Assembly: GCA_963580455.1 (NCBI GenBank)
Contig: OY756960.1
Span: forward strand, 4,836,001-4,900,000
Source of the DNA: Euonymus europaeus
Taxonomy: Eukaryota > Streptophyta > Magnoliopsida > Celastrales > Celastraceae
Length of the DNA stretch: 64,000 nt
Direction of reading: 5' to 3'
Shown here: positions 45,420-57,912 of the stretch, piece by piece
Layout: each line of letters begins with the position of its first letter
Numbering within the stretch: position 1 is the first letter of the stretch
The notes under the pieces: generated by a model
Seen by the model: the letters and a program-made list of their open reading frames with translations, nothing else
Told to the model about the DNA's origin: nothing
The model's database searches: none
Position numbers and translations under genes: made by a program

Positions 45420-46745
45420 CGTTTCTTATCTAGCCATCCTAATTCACATAAATTTTCTTAGGAAACTTTTTCATTTACGAATGATTGAGAGGCTCCAGAA
45501 TCTACTTGGCAAGTTAAAGAACCCCATGGTACCTGTGATGCAGTTTTCCAGAGTCATGTGCCTCATCGCATGCACTTAAGCAATTTTAGTGCTCTTTCCA
45601 CGTTCCTCAACCATGACTCAGCCTCACTAGGAAGTTTTGTGCCATGGAATTGAGTCACTCTGAAAGTCGTTACACTCACCAAGAACGTTAGTCAACGAAT
45701 ATGGAAACAAAATTGCGGAAAATAAATAAAAACAACACCAAGATTTTAACGAGGAAAACCCAACTTGGGAAAAACCTCGAGTCTATAAGCGACTAACCTT
45801 GAGGAACAATTCACTAAAACGAATCAGGAGTTACAACCGTATTTTTGAACTAAAGATTTTGCTCATCCCTCCCATTCAATGTATTGCTTCAACCTCTTCT
45901 CAACCTAACCAAGGTAGAGTCTACTCTCAAATCCCTCAAGAGTCTTAACACATAAGAAACTCTCAAATGATAATCCCCAATACAAATATCCTCACTAGAA
46001 ATCACTCATTTAAACACTCAAGATCGCACATGAAGTAAGAAGTGATTTGTTTTTCCAAAAACCCAACACACGCTCAAGACTCTCTCAAAGATAGTTTTCG
46101 TAAACTTGAAACTAACGTGCATGAAATATATATATATAAGACCAGCTTGTCTTGATTATGAAGACTTCTTCTCCCACCAGCACTCTGAGCATTCTAACAC
46201 TTGAAGAGATAAATCACATATCCAATACTGGAATTGATAATATAGGAATAATCAAAGATAATCCACGGTAGTTACATGTTTAACTCCCAATATAACTCTT
46301 ATGTGGTTATCCATACATGAATATACTTCCTATCCTATCTATATAAGACAGTCCATTAACAATAAAAAACACTGCATGTCATCAAAATTAAAAGCCCACA
46401 CGTTAAAATCTTTATGCCCGTGCAGATGAAGTAACTTACTCCACATACCGGAGTAACTTACATCACTGCTCAGTATCACCCAATTGACATACCTGCAAAG
46501 TAACTTACATCACTGCTCAGTATCACCCAATTGTCATACCTGTATCAAACATAGACCAACACACTCCCAGTTTCAAGAATCTCCCATATGATTGGCCCTT
46601 GGTTTTATCTTTTTTGGGCGTGTTTTCCACAACCATTACAACTTCTTTGACCAACTTCAACAAGTTATCCTCTTGCCATGTCCTGACCCTCATCACGTTG
46701 TGTACATGTTGATCGAATAGTCACAACTTATTCGTATGATCTCCA
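45420..46745 (-). mobile_element. Ty3/gypsy gag-protease remnant split by a solo LTR
   Basis: Minus strand. At 46740-46567 a gag leader reads RTWQEDNLLKLVKEVV. After the solo LTR it resumes at about 45650 with KLPSEAESWLRNVERALKLL, the usual gypsy gag start. Within about 100 bp it passes to VDSGASQSFVNEKV, a retropepsin active-site motif. Most of gag is therefore deleted between the two. No LTRs of this element are recognised. Confidence 0.6.
45661..46561 (-). mobile_element. Solo LTR, copy 2 (CACTC target-site duplication)
   Basis: 901 bp, reverse orientation of copy 1. On the plus strand it starts TGAAAGTCG and ends CCAACA, flanked by perfect CACTC (45656-45660 and 46562-46566). It shares with copies 1 and 3 the region with GAAAAACCTCGA and ATTTTAACGAGGAAA. 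A 34-bp-class duplication near its right end (GTAACTTACATCACTGCTCA twice) is internal to this copy. Confidence 0.87.
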
Positions 46746-48555
46746 AATGACTTGATTCTTTTTTTTAAAAAAAAAAGACATATATGAACATTTTTTATTC
46801 GGAATATATGAATCAATTTTGAGTGAAAAATGTTAAATTTCTATGCCCAAGTCAGTTTAGTTATGTAGACATGATATAACATTGTTTGAGCTTACTTGAT
46901 GAAATTGAGTGACCATTTGAACTCTAATGGCTATGAAATTTGGTATGAATATTTAAGTATATGTGAAAAGATTTATTATGTGCTTACTTGAATTTTATTG
47001 AGCTTATATAATTGATTAACCTTTATGCAAGCATTGAAGCCCTTTGAGCTTACAAGCAACAATGAGGTGTCTTGTCACCTATTTCTTTGTAGGTGAAATC
47101 AATGAAGTATAATGAGCATATTGGAGTGGAATATTACTGAGAAAATTCATGCATTATGTGTTAAAGATTAATTGATCAATTTTGAGCATGGTCAACTCTA
47201 TTTGGGAAAAGTTTGACTTCTCTTGAGCAAAAGAAATTTCTTCAAGTTGTGCGAATGGAGTTTTGCTGCTAGATTTTTTTTTCAAGGTTCTAGAAGTCTT
47301 CCTATATGTTTTGTACCAACAATTCAAGAGAGGATTCAAGTTTGAAATAATTGGTCACCATTGTGACAACATTTATTCATTGGAGGATAAAGAGGAAAGA
47401 AATGGTTGAAAAGTTGTTCTTTTTGCCATAATCAAGAAAGGGCTTGTTTGCCTTAATTGGTTTGAACAAGATTTTCATTATCAAGAAGGAATTAATGATG
47501 CAACAAAACAATCCTAAGTCAAATGAGATATTTTTGTAAAACCATTTCCAATGGGTCTATTATGGATGGTGGAGATTGAATTGATTCAAATTTTCAAGGG
47601 TGAAAATTTGAAGAAGAAAGAAGGGCAAGATCAAAATCTACTTTTTATCCAAGGGCCAGGATTGATTTTTTTGGAAGAGGAGAGAGGACTGGCTTGTGTT
47701 GGAAGATGCAAGAACATTTGCACAAATTAGCTAAGTCTTTGAGCTTCAAATTCTCTCAACATCGAATCTTGATTCAAACTTCTTCCTAGAGATCTCTTGC
47801 TAAATATCTAATTATCATCAAGTCATCATTTTCGTACTTCAAAGAAAAATCAAAAAATCCATCCAGAACCCTTCATTCTTCTTCCTACCAGTGTGGTAAC
47901 TTTGCGGTGTTCTTGAGTGGTGTTTCAACGAAGCTTCTCCTAATCATATCTAGATCTTCTTCAGAGTTTTGTGTGAGTTCATATTAGAGAGATTGCCACA
48001 AATTTGAGTTTCATCTTCATTCTCCTCGTGAGCATCCTCTATCCATTGTGAGAGTTCCTAACCAAATATTGAGCTAATCTTAAAAGAACCTTGTGCCTAA
48101 GCACTTTGTGGGAAAAAAAAACCTTTGAGAGCTTGTGAGATAAGTTTGGGTTACCACTTGGAAACAGTAGTTCTTGATTATCTTAAAATTTTGGTTGTAA
48201 GAGTTTTGGGTTAGCTTGCCAAAAACCCTAAGTTGTTGGTGAAGTTGGAACTTTTGGACTAATGAAGAGAAGGGACCCTGAGGGTTGTTTGTTGGTTATA
48301 ACCACCATAGACAGATAGTGATTTTTGGTGCTACACTCTTGTATGATGACTTTTTAACACTTTTATGAATGCACATAAAGGTAAAGGTCCTCGTGCAATT
48401 TTTACGGATCAAGATGAGTGAAAGTGTCAATATTGATTTGAAGCATATTGGGCATTTGAAACACACAAATGGGTGAAAGTGTGAATAGTGATTTGGAATA
48501 TTATTTGAAAAGCACTTTCAGTGTTGGTTATTTTTTCAAGCATTTTGATTTAGAG
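46746..48555. other. Unassigned AT-rich DNA, probably old retroelement sequence
   Basis: No coding region, LTR pair or named repeat could be recognised in these 1.8 kb. The style (long runs without stops in no consistent frame, and position between gypsy and Copia remnants) suggests decayed transposon DNA, which is inference only. Confidence 0.3.
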
Positions 48556-50884
48556 TGTTGGAGCAAAAAAGAAATAAGAAGTTAGAGTCTGAGTTCAAAA
48601 TGAGAGAAAATGGGCCTTCATTAGGTTTCTCAAAGTCTCTGATCCTAGGACAGTAACGAAAAAGTATACTCCCATATTTTTTTTCATCTATTCAAAGAGG
48701 AGTATGGTTGTGTGGATTCATATGCAGTGAATGATGAATTACAAGATCAAATGATATGTTTTTTCTACATATTGGAAGATAGAGAGACAATATAAAGTGT
48801 TTTGTGACACTAATAATGATGTGATGACATTTAGTTGGAAAAAGTTCAAAAATGAGGGATGGTTGTGTTGTCACATATTGAGAATATTATAAGTCCAGGT
48901 CATTCATGTCCAAGACCATTTGTGTCTTAGTGGCCCAACCCATGAGTGATATATTAGGGCAGCAGCTTTGAGAAAAGAGTATCGGAGTGTCAACGGCTGA
49001 AATAAGGAGAGAAGTTATGGTTATCTTTTGCTGGTTTTTTTTACTAATTTCATGCTTGAATATTTTGCCGGATGTTTTTAGCTGGTTGTGTAGTTTTGGT
49101 TCTTTGTGAACAACAAGTGGTATCAGAGTCTGATGGAGTCTACAAGTGCTTCGGGAATTATTCAATTGACTAACGCGAATTGGTTGATTTGGAAGCCTAA
49201 GATGGAGGATATCTTGTATTGTATAGACTTGTATGATCCAATTTAGAGTGTGAAAGCAAAGCCAAATCGTCAAATGATGATTGGAAGAAGTTGAATCGAA
49301 ATACAAATGATCATATTAGACAAGGGCTCAGTGATAATGTGTTTCATCATATGACAAGTGAAATTGATGCTAAAGTTAACTAGCAAAAATACAAATCCGT
49401 TATGAGTATAAGACTGTTGGGAATAAGACACTACTTATTAAGCAACTTACAAATATTAAGTACAATGGCAATAATGCTATAGCCAATCACGTGAATGAAT
49501 ATCAGAGTGTGTTAAATAAGATTGCTAGAATGAAGATGGTATTTGATGAAGAGTATCAAACACTATTGCTTTTGAGCTCATGACCAGATAGTTGGGAGAC
49601 ATTAGTTGTTACAGTTGGTAACTCAATTCCTGATGGTACATTGACAATAGACTTGATAACTACTAGGTTATTTAATGAAGAGTTATGACGAAAAGACTAT
49701 TCTAGGAACCCCATAGTAGAATGATGTGGCAGAGATGATGAACCACACTATATTGGAAAGGCTCAGATGTATTATAAAGATGACAAACATGACCAAAAGC
49801 TTTTGGGTGAAGCTGCGAGAATAGTTTGTTATTTGATTAATAGAACTCCTTCTATAACTTTGGATTTTGATATTCTTGAAAGAGTGTGGTGTGGAAAGGA
49901 GGACTCATGTTCTCATTTGAGAGTGTTTGGGTGCAAAACATTTGCACATGTGCCCAAGGAACAAAGGACTAAGCTTGATGATAAAGCTCTTATTTGTGTT
50001 TTTTTTTTGTTTTAACGATAAGAACTATGGATATAGACTATGGGATCCAATTAAGAAGAAGATTATCAGAAGCAGTGATGTGATTCTTATTACTTCTCAT
50101 CGACATAGTGAAGATGGGGGAGCGATTCTAGAAGAATCCATAGGTTAAATGAATATTCTAATATTGATGAATTAGACGAAGTTATGGAAGATGAACTTGT
50201 TTAGTAGGGGGAGCAACCTACTCAAGTGACAGGTGGAGAAATTCAAGTCAGAAGGTCCACTATAGAGCGTTAGTAGCCCATCAAATATCTTACATCAGAG
50301 TTTGTTTTTATTACTAGTGAAGGGGAGTCAGAGAGCTTCAAGGAAACACAATCTCATGAAGGCAATATTACTTGGATGAAGGCTATGCAAGATGAGATGA
50401 ATTCTTTGCATCTGAATAATACCTATTAGTTGGTGGTGCCTTCTAAAGGTAGGAAAGTCTTAAAGAACAAATGGGTGTTCAAGCTGAAGAAAGATTCTGA
50501 TGAAAAGCTAATGAACCAAAAAGCTTGTCTAGTTGTGAAAATTTTTGAACAGAAAGACATTGATTTCAATGAAATATTTTCATCAGTTGTGAAGATGAGT
50601 TCTATTTAGGTTGCATTGTGTTTGAAAGCTAGCATGGATGCAGAGTTAGAACAAATGGATGTGAAGACAACATTTCTCCATGGTGACTTGAATGAAGAGA
50701 TCTGCATGACTCAACAAGAAGGGTTTGAGGTTAAATGCAAAGAAAATTTGTTTTTTAAATTGATGAAAATTTTGTATAGGCTTAAACAAGCTCCTATATA
50801 GTAGTACAAGAAGTTTGATGGGTTCATGGCAACTCAAGGGTACAATAGTACAAATGCATATCATTGTGTCTTTGTTAAAATGTA
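48556..50884 (+). mobile_element. Copia-E: truncated Ty1/copia element (5' LTR, gag, partial integrase and RT)
   Basis: A candidate 5' LTR runs from TGTTGGAG (48556) to GAACAACA (49115). It is followed after AG by the primer site TGGTATCAGAGTC at 49118. Gag opens at 49133 (MESTSASGIIQLTNANWLIW) and is full of stops. Protease and most of integrase are deleted; at about 49800 the C-terminal part of integrase appears (YLINRTPSITLDFD, LRVFGCKTFAHVPKEQ). RT then starts at about 50370 (WVFKLKKDSDEKL, DVKTTFLHGDLNEEI) and stops near 50880. There is no 3' LTR. Confidence 0.75.
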
Positions 50885-52089
50885 AATGAACAATAGTGAC
50901 AGATTATATTAATCGAATGAGTGAAAACTAGGGTTTCTAATTTCACCATCACCTATCCAATTCCACTCCCTTGACTTATCAATCCGTAATTACCAACAAT
51001 TATTGAAAATCGGTCTCCCTTACCTATTCAATGCTCCATTCCTGGTTACACTGAAAGTATTCCTATCACTAACCCCTGTTATTCCTAACATTCGGATTTA
51101 AGTGACAAAAACTCATTAAGAGTAGTGGAAAATCACATAACGATTGCACAAGGCATGTCCCTATATTCCTATGGTACATGAACCTAATAGTATCTATGAC
51201 AAGATGCAAATCCTAGATATCTCCTTCCGGTCTCAATCCAAGCATCAAATCAATTGAATGGTGATCAAGCACTCAAGAGAATTAAGCATAACCATAAATA
51301 CTCAATAATATGTAGAAATCAAGAGAATATCAAGTCAAGTTCATGAAATCTTCAAATCTATGCTACATTAGGACCCTAATGAGAGGATTAGTTCCTCATA
51401 ATAACAAGAACAACACAAATAACAATCATAATATCCATAGCAAGAAGTAAAAAGAAAGATTAAACCCAAAAAATCTGGAGCTCCACTTCCTCTCTCCTCT
51501 TCTTCTTCTTCAACTCTCCCAAGATGTGAGAGAATGGTGGCTAGGTCATCCCCTCCCCCCTCAAAATGATATATGATGGACTTTTTATACCTCCACAAAC
51601 CCTAATGACGTTTTTATACTAAGCTATGCCATTTTGGCTTAGTATTTTCTAATTTGGGCAAAGTTTTTCCAGCTGGAAAACCTGAAATTCGCGATCTGCA
51701 CGTGGGGGATCGATCCCCCAAAATGGGTGATCGATCCACAAATTCTTTGCCATGAATATCTTCATGGGAGATCGATCCACAAATTCTCTGTCCTTAGTAT
51801 CTTCATGGTGGATTGATCCCCATAAAAGTTGATCGATCCCCAATTTCTCTGGATGCTTGTGCCTTGTTTTTTGGTTGATCTATCTCCAGAAAATTTGATT
51901 CATCCCTAATTTTTCTGTCCTTTTAATCTCTTTTTTTTCCCTTTTTTGCCTTTGATCTGAAAGTAACATTAATCACAAGATTAGGCAGTATTGATTCTCA
52001 AAAGCATCAAATGAGGCAAAAACTAGTGTTAAATGGTGTACAAAAGTAATGTAAATATTAGATAGATCATATATAACATGTCTTCTAAT
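50885..52089. other. Unclassified LTR-like DNA with a GATCGATCC repeat cluster
   Basis: It begins where Copia-E breaks off. It holds no coding sequence. A cluster of palindromic words sits at 51705-51900. The composition resembles the LTR of a gypsy-type element, but I cannot find a second copy or clear ends. Confidence 0.35.
51708..51839. repeat. Cluster of GATCGATCC words
   Basis: GATCGATCC at 51708, 51729, 51770 and 51831, with GATTGATCC at 51811 and decayed forms near 51876 and 51896. Between them CACAAATTCT(C/T)TG and TATCTTCATGG also repeat, so a unit of about 40 bp seems to have been copied several times and then drifted. Confidence 0.6.
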
Positions 52090-53160
52090 ATCAATTTTTT
52101 TTAGCAAGATCACTGTTTTCTTTTATTGCTGAGAAATCAATGTTAGAGCACATATCAATAATAAAAGTATTAAGTTGATCTGCAATTGGCAAAAGTTTTA
52201 TATCAGATAAGTCCCTTGGATAATATTTGACAAGACGGATCAACTTTTCCTTTTCAAAAGTGGCAAATGAATCAGAAGGATTGAAGCATGAAACACATAT
52301 AAACAACTAACTGCTAACTTCATTAAATCGAGAACACAACTCCTAAAATTGTATAGCTATTGTCATATTGAATTTGTCATTTTGATAGCAATGGAGGTTT
52401 GTATCTTCATGAATTCTCCACCTAAATCTTCCTAGAGGTAAAAACACATCATCCATATTAGGAACCTCAATGTTATTTTTGCCACAAAAGTAATAGACTT
52501 CATCCATCAAAGAGGTTCAACCTTCATTCCTCATTAACTGAAGTCGTTCTTTGGATATTCTAATCAATGTCATGGCATTTACTATGTGTTGATCATTTAT
52601 TTGTAATGCCAGTGACAAATCATTTGTGATTCCCAATAAATTTCTCATCAAATACAAGTTAAACACAAACTCAAAAGATTGCATAAGTTCTAACAAGTAA
52701 AAGGTTTGGCCTTTTTTATATGATGTAATAACATCCTCTACTATTGCATCAAGCACATCGACTACAGATGGAAACAAACGTATCAAGCATAACAAAGTAC
52801 CATAATGTGAACCCCAACGTGTGTCACAAGCCTAAAAAATAGCACTTTCTTGATGGAGACCCCTCCCAGGAGAAATATCACCACTACTTAAAGCTTCAAC
52901 AGTTCTTGTTGTTTGACTTCTCGAAATATATCAAAACGCTTACATGATGCATTAGCCATATTCATAATGAGAGAGATTGAGTCAAATAGCAATGAAATCG
53001 AAGGGTGTTCCCTTTCTATTGCCACAAGAACTAATTACAGTTGATGAGCAAAACAATGAACATAATATGCACTTTTATTTTTTTTTCTCAAAACAATGAA
53101 CATAATTGCATTCAAAGACAAAGGCACTAACTTGTGGAATAATTGATGAGAAGTGCTAGC
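52090..53160 (-). pseudogene. ZMYM1-like (TTF-type) hAT transposase remnant
   Basis: Minus strand, about 53150 to 52090: SAYYVHCFAHQL, then SISLLFDSISLIMNMANASC, then LIRLFPSVVDVLDAIVEDV with the helical stretch after it, then FNPSDSFATFEKEKLIRLVKYYP and DLAKK near the end. This is the order seen in plant zinc-finger MYM-type-1-like hAT transposases (DUF4371, core, dimerisation). The N-terminal third is missing or replaced, and there are several stops and frame changes. No inverted repeats or TSD were found. Confidence 0.75.
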
Positions 53161-53604
53161 TTGGTGCGATTGTGCTGCAAGCCTACAAGAGAGACCAATT
53201 GTGCAAGATACAGATAGAGAGATAGGGTTACTCCCTAGGTTAACTCTGAAAGTGAGAGATAGAAGGTGGGCTAAAGGCCAAAAAAAATTAAGAAAGTCAA
53301 GGTGAACAATTGCTCTTAGTATTTTTGCCAATAGTGCCAGCGCCTCATCCAAATGAGACTTGGAAAGTGAGATAGGGGCCTAACTAAAGGGCAAGAAGAA
53401 GACTACACGAGTGGTTTGAGAATGGATATCCTTGACTTTATAGTGTCATAGCTTTGAAGCTTTTGATATGATAAAGTGGTATCCATGAATCGAAGATTTG
53501 GAGAGAATAGGATGTTTTGCAAGAAAGGGGAAAGAGAATAAGAGATTGATTTAGACGTGTTTCTCCTTATTTTAGTTGAAATATGGTTAGCCCTTGGATC
53601 AAAG
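53161..53604. other. Intergenic DNA between the hAT remnant and Copia-D
   Basis: Nothing recognised. A minus-strand open frame (53035-53352) overlaps the hAT remnant at its end but otherwise shows no motif. Confidence 0.35.
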
Positions 53605-53983
53605 TGTTGGACTAAATTATTATTGGTCTAAATTATAATTAATTCAACTTATATGGACTAATATGTAATGCAATTATTGTGCTAGCTATCTTATTGGGAT
53701 CAGGGTTTATAGGGCCCTATTCAACTTCTGGGTATAATATACCACTAAAGGGATATGGTCCCCTAGGAAAAATCATTTGATTTTTTCTATAAGTATTAAG
53801 TAAGGTCCTAATCCTATTGTTAGGACACACTTGGAAAGCATAAGACATTCTCTCTTGAAAGATCAATTTCCTCTCAATTTCTACAGATTCAATTCATCTA
53901 GATTCACCTCAACCACTATGGATCAAGGTATGTTCTTGATCTCATGTTCTTGATGATTTAGCATATAGATCCATAAGCTAACA
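53605..53983 (+). repeat. 5' LTR of Copia-D
   Basis: 379 bp from TGTTGGAC to CTAACA, followed at 53986 by the primer site TGGTATTAGAGC. Confidence 0.88.
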
Positions 53984-55129
53984 AGTGGTATTAGAGCGAG
54001 ATTATGCTAGATCATTAGGAATCAGTTAAGATCAAGGATCGGGATCATGAAAACCAAACATATTATACAAATTTTGAATCTGTTTTTATATATAGATTTT
54101 GATCTATATTGGTTTGCTTGATCTATACTGGTTTTATGTGGATGTTGATGTATGTGAGCATTCAATAGATCAAGCTTTAAAATAAAATAATTTTTTTTTG
54201 CCCGATCTAATTTCTGGGCTACCATGGTTATTGAAGATACTAAAGGAAACCTTGGTTAAGTTTGGCATAACCATCTACCACTAGATCGCCAGTAATAGCG
54301 ATTGTTTTCGAAGCCAACAAATTGATCACAATGTGAAGGATTACATGGGTAAAAAATCGGGTGGAGAAGAAAGAGTTGACCTATTATGTGATCTAGGTCA
54401 AATCACATGAGCTATAATTTTTTATTTTATTTTATATATGCGTGTGCCAAGTTAATACAACAAATTAATGGCATTTGAATTTGGTGGCCGATAAATAACA
54501 AAAAAAAATATAGAAAAGGATACCCATGGGTCTAGGTTGTTGTGATATATTGATAGTTTGATATTCATGTAACTGGGCTGATCTCTTTTAAAATTAATTT
54601 ATGTTGGGCTTATGTTTTATCATTATGGGCCAAAATTGTTTAGCTGTCTTGGGTTGTGGATTGGATTTTTTGGGCCAAGTTTTAGATAAATTTTGGGCCA
54701 CGGGCCAAGTAATTTTGGGCTAAACAATTTTTTAATTAAATTAAAATTTTGTGCTTAAAACTCAATTATAGTAGGCTTTCATTAAATTGGACCATAAGGA
54801 TATTGAGTCTAATTTTTATTTATGGGCTCACCTACATGCATTTTATTTATTTATTTATTGAGCAATTTAATTTTGTATTTTTCATTACTCTATTTGGATT
54901 AAAATAATATGTTGTCAAAGTAACCTCTACTATCTTATTTATTTATTTTGAAATTTTAAGATGAGTGTATCAATATTTATGAGAATAATGATCGACCCAA
55001 AGGAAAGTTATTGTTTGGCTAAATAATTGATACACCTGTAGTAATAAATATGTGATAGTAATCAAGTTTTTCATGTGAGTAAAAAGTCGGCCCAAATGAA
55101 GGCTTATTACTTGATAAGATTTACTGTCA

Positions 55130-57017
55130 ATATTTGATTACTACACTGAGAGTACCATTTGCATGTGACGGATTTGGCATGAAAGATTGTGCACTAGGAA
55201 ACACATTGAAAGTTCGTTGTCTCTCACCAAAATCGTTAGTCAATAAAATATGGAAACTTAATGCGGAAAAAAAATCAAAACACCTTGATTTTAACGAGGA
55301 AACCTTACTGGGAAAAACCTCGAATCTATGAGCAACCAACCTTGAGAAATAATCCACAAATCGCAAATCAAGAGTGCAACCCTATCTTTGGCCTAAAGAC
55401 ATCGCTCATACATCTCATTCATTCAATGTATATTTCTCCTCCACACTTAACCAACCTAGGTAGAGCTCGTTTTTGGCTCCTCCAAAAGACTTCACGAACA
55501 AGGAATCACTCATTCTCACCAAGAACACAAGTGAAATATGAAACTCTCTTTCTCAAACTAATCTCTCTCAATTTACATGAATAATCTCATCATTACAAGA
55601 ATAATATGAGAGAATAAAATAAGAACCAAATAACATGGGCACAAGATTTGCAATAGCTTCGGTCAATTTCAATTTGATGTTATGTCCCTCTTATAGCATA
55701 GGCTTTGACTTGATAAGGTTTTCTAATATATGATAAGACCTCATGAATATCTCTTGTAAAACAATGATTATCACCTACAAGAACAAATGGAGATAAAAAC
55801 AAAAACAAAACAACTCCAAGAGACATTAAACACCTAGCCACTAGGTGTTCTAACTAAAACACACTTCAATGTCCTACGCATGCAATTGTCAAATTAAGAA
55901 TTAAGTAACCCATGATAAGAATGACAAGTCATGATAGGATTTTATCACCTGTAATAAGAAGTTGAGACAAAACACACTACTCGATAACCCATATCCACTA
56001 CTAGGAGTTTTACTTAATATAAAAGACGATTACTTAATCAAATATATCCACAACAAATCCTAGCTGTAAATACCTCTTATCATGGTCTATTTCTACTCCA
56101 ACACGTCACACAAAATATTATCTTAATAATCCATAAAAATATTTTCGAAATAACACGTGTTATAACCAACAAGAATCCTAGATCTGTTACGAAGTAACTT
56201 ACCTCAAGGTTACTTCACTTGCACAGATTTAGGTTATTTCACAATTGTCATAATTATGGTTTTTACAAACCAACGCATGCCCATTGCTAAGGGAGACAAG
56301 TTTAGTCTCAATCAGAGCCCCAAAAATCAAATGGAAATAAAGGAGATGCAAAAGAATCCTTACGCGTCTGCTGTAGGTAGTCTTATGTGTGCTCAAGTAT
56401 GTGCGCGTCCAGATATTGCGTTCATAGTTGGAAAGCAGCCAAAAAGGGTTATGCGTTACTTACAGAGAACAAAGGACTACATACTCACTTATCCAAAGTC
56501 AGAGAATTTAGAGATCATTGGATATTCTGATTTTGATTTTATTGGATGCCTAGACAGTAAAAGATCCACAACGGGCTATATTTATTTGTTAGCTGGAGGA
56601 GCTGTTTGCTGGAAAAGTGCCAAACAGACACTCATAGCTTCTTCCACTATGAAAGCTCAATTTATAGCTTGTTACGAGGCATCCTGTCATGGAAAATGGC
56701 TACGAAAATTTATCATAGGGCTGCGTATTATGGATACCATTGAAAGGCCAATAAAGATATATTGTGATAATAAATCAGTTGTGCTATTTTCAAACAACAA
56801 TAGAAGTTCTTCCAAGTCAAGGCACATTGACACTAAGTTTCTTGTTGTTAAAGAAAGAGTTCAGAGTCACCAAATATATGTTTACCAAATATGTATTGAA
56901 CATATAGGTACAAACTCCATGATTGCGAATCCGCTCACTAAGGGATTAATACCCAAGGTCTTTCATGAGCATGTTGCTCAAATGGGTGTTATACAGTTTG
57001 ATGATGTGCTGGTTTAG
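55130..57017 (+). pseudogene. Copia-D RT end and RNase H
   Basis: GFGMKDCALGNT stands just left of the solo LTR at 55207 and MPIAKGDKFSLNQSPKN just right of it. The two halves join as the usual stretch at the end of copia RT. RNase H follows in one open frame to the stop at 57015-57017: KQPKRVMRYLQRT, GYSDFDFIGCLDSKRSTTGY, YCDNKSVV, ADPLTKGL-like ANPLTKGL. The catalytic Glu of AEFIAC reads Gln (AQFIAC), so the enzyme is probably inactive although the frame is open over about 250 codons. Confidence 0.8.
55207..56273 (-). mobile_element. Solo LTR, copy 3
   Basis: About 1.07 kb, same orientation as copy 2. It starts TGAAAGTTCGTTG on the plus strand. Left flank CACAT (55202-55206) and right flank CGCAT (56274-56278) match at 4 of 5, and the last CA of the LTR appears lost. 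It shares the GAAAAACCTCGA block with copies 1 and 2. It lies within the Copia-D RT. Confidence 0.75.
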
Positions 57018-57456
57018 TGGGAGTTTTGTATTATATATATTTTTTTATGTTCTAAGATGGTTTATACGACAATTTCTGTAGAAATAAGTATTTTGTTTCT
57101 AAACTCTGAACATTAATAAACTTTCCAATTGCGGTAATGTATTAAGTTTGTGGAATGATAAAGTTGATCTCTATTCAGTTTAAAGTAGGACCAGATGGAA
57201 ATATGCATGTTAAATATCACATTGCATGTAATTTTCATACTACACAACCATATTTGATCTATGTCATTGAATATGTTGGTGTGTGTGACCATTGATGGGT
57301 CTAGTTACGAGTAAATGTAACCAAGTCTGCTTTGATCCCATACTGATATACTTGATGGACCAGATTGTAAATGTTTCAAGGAATGATAACATTTGATGTG
57401 CACTCAGGATGCGCAATATAATTGTTGAGGATTAGCCTATAAGCCCAAGGGGAGAT

Positions 57457-57912
57457 TGTAGGACTAAATTATTATTAGTCTAAATTTAATTAATTCAATT
57501 AATATGGGCCAATATGTAATGCAATTATTGTGCTAACTATCTTATTGGGATCAGGGTTTATAGGGCATTATCCAACTTCTAGATATAATATATCATTGAA
57601 GGGTTATGATCCCCGAGGAAAAATCATTTGATTTTTTTTATAAGTAAGGTCCAAGTTAGGACACACTTAGAAAAATCATTTGATTTTTTCTATAAGTAAG
57701 GTCCAAGTTAGGACACACTTAGAAAGCATAAGAGATTCACTCTTGGAAGATCAATTTTCTCTTAACTTCTACAGATTCAATTCATTCAGATTCACCTCAA
57801 CCATGGATCAAAATATGTTCATGATCTCTTGTTCTTGATGATTTAGCATATACAAAATATGTTCATGATCTCTTGTTCTTGATGATTTAGCATATACATC
57901 CATAAGCTAACA
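57457..57912 (+). repeat. 3' LTR of Copia-D with two internal duplications
   Basis: 456 bp against 379 in the 5' LTR. The extra length comes from two local direct duplications: one around AAAAATCATTTGATTTTTT / AAGTAAGGTCCAAGTTAGGA (about 57616-57720) and one around AAAATATGTTCATGATCTCT (about 57810-57896). Confidence 0.85.

Larger units (their letters stand above)
53605..57912 (+). mobile_element. Copia-D: LTR retrotransposon with CAAAG target-site duplication
   Basis: The 5' LTR (53605-53983) and 3' LTR (57457-57912) share starts (TGTTGGACTAAATTATTATT; TGTAGGACTAAATTATTATT) and ends (CATAAGCTAACA). Perfect CAAAG repeats flank the element (53600-53604 and 57913-57917). A primer site TGGTATTAGAGC is at 53986-53997 and a polypurine tract at about 57445-57455. 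Inside, only the end of RT and RNase H remain; gag, protease and integrase are missing. A solo LTR of the 26821 family splits the RT. The element would have depended on others to move. Confidence 0.88.
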
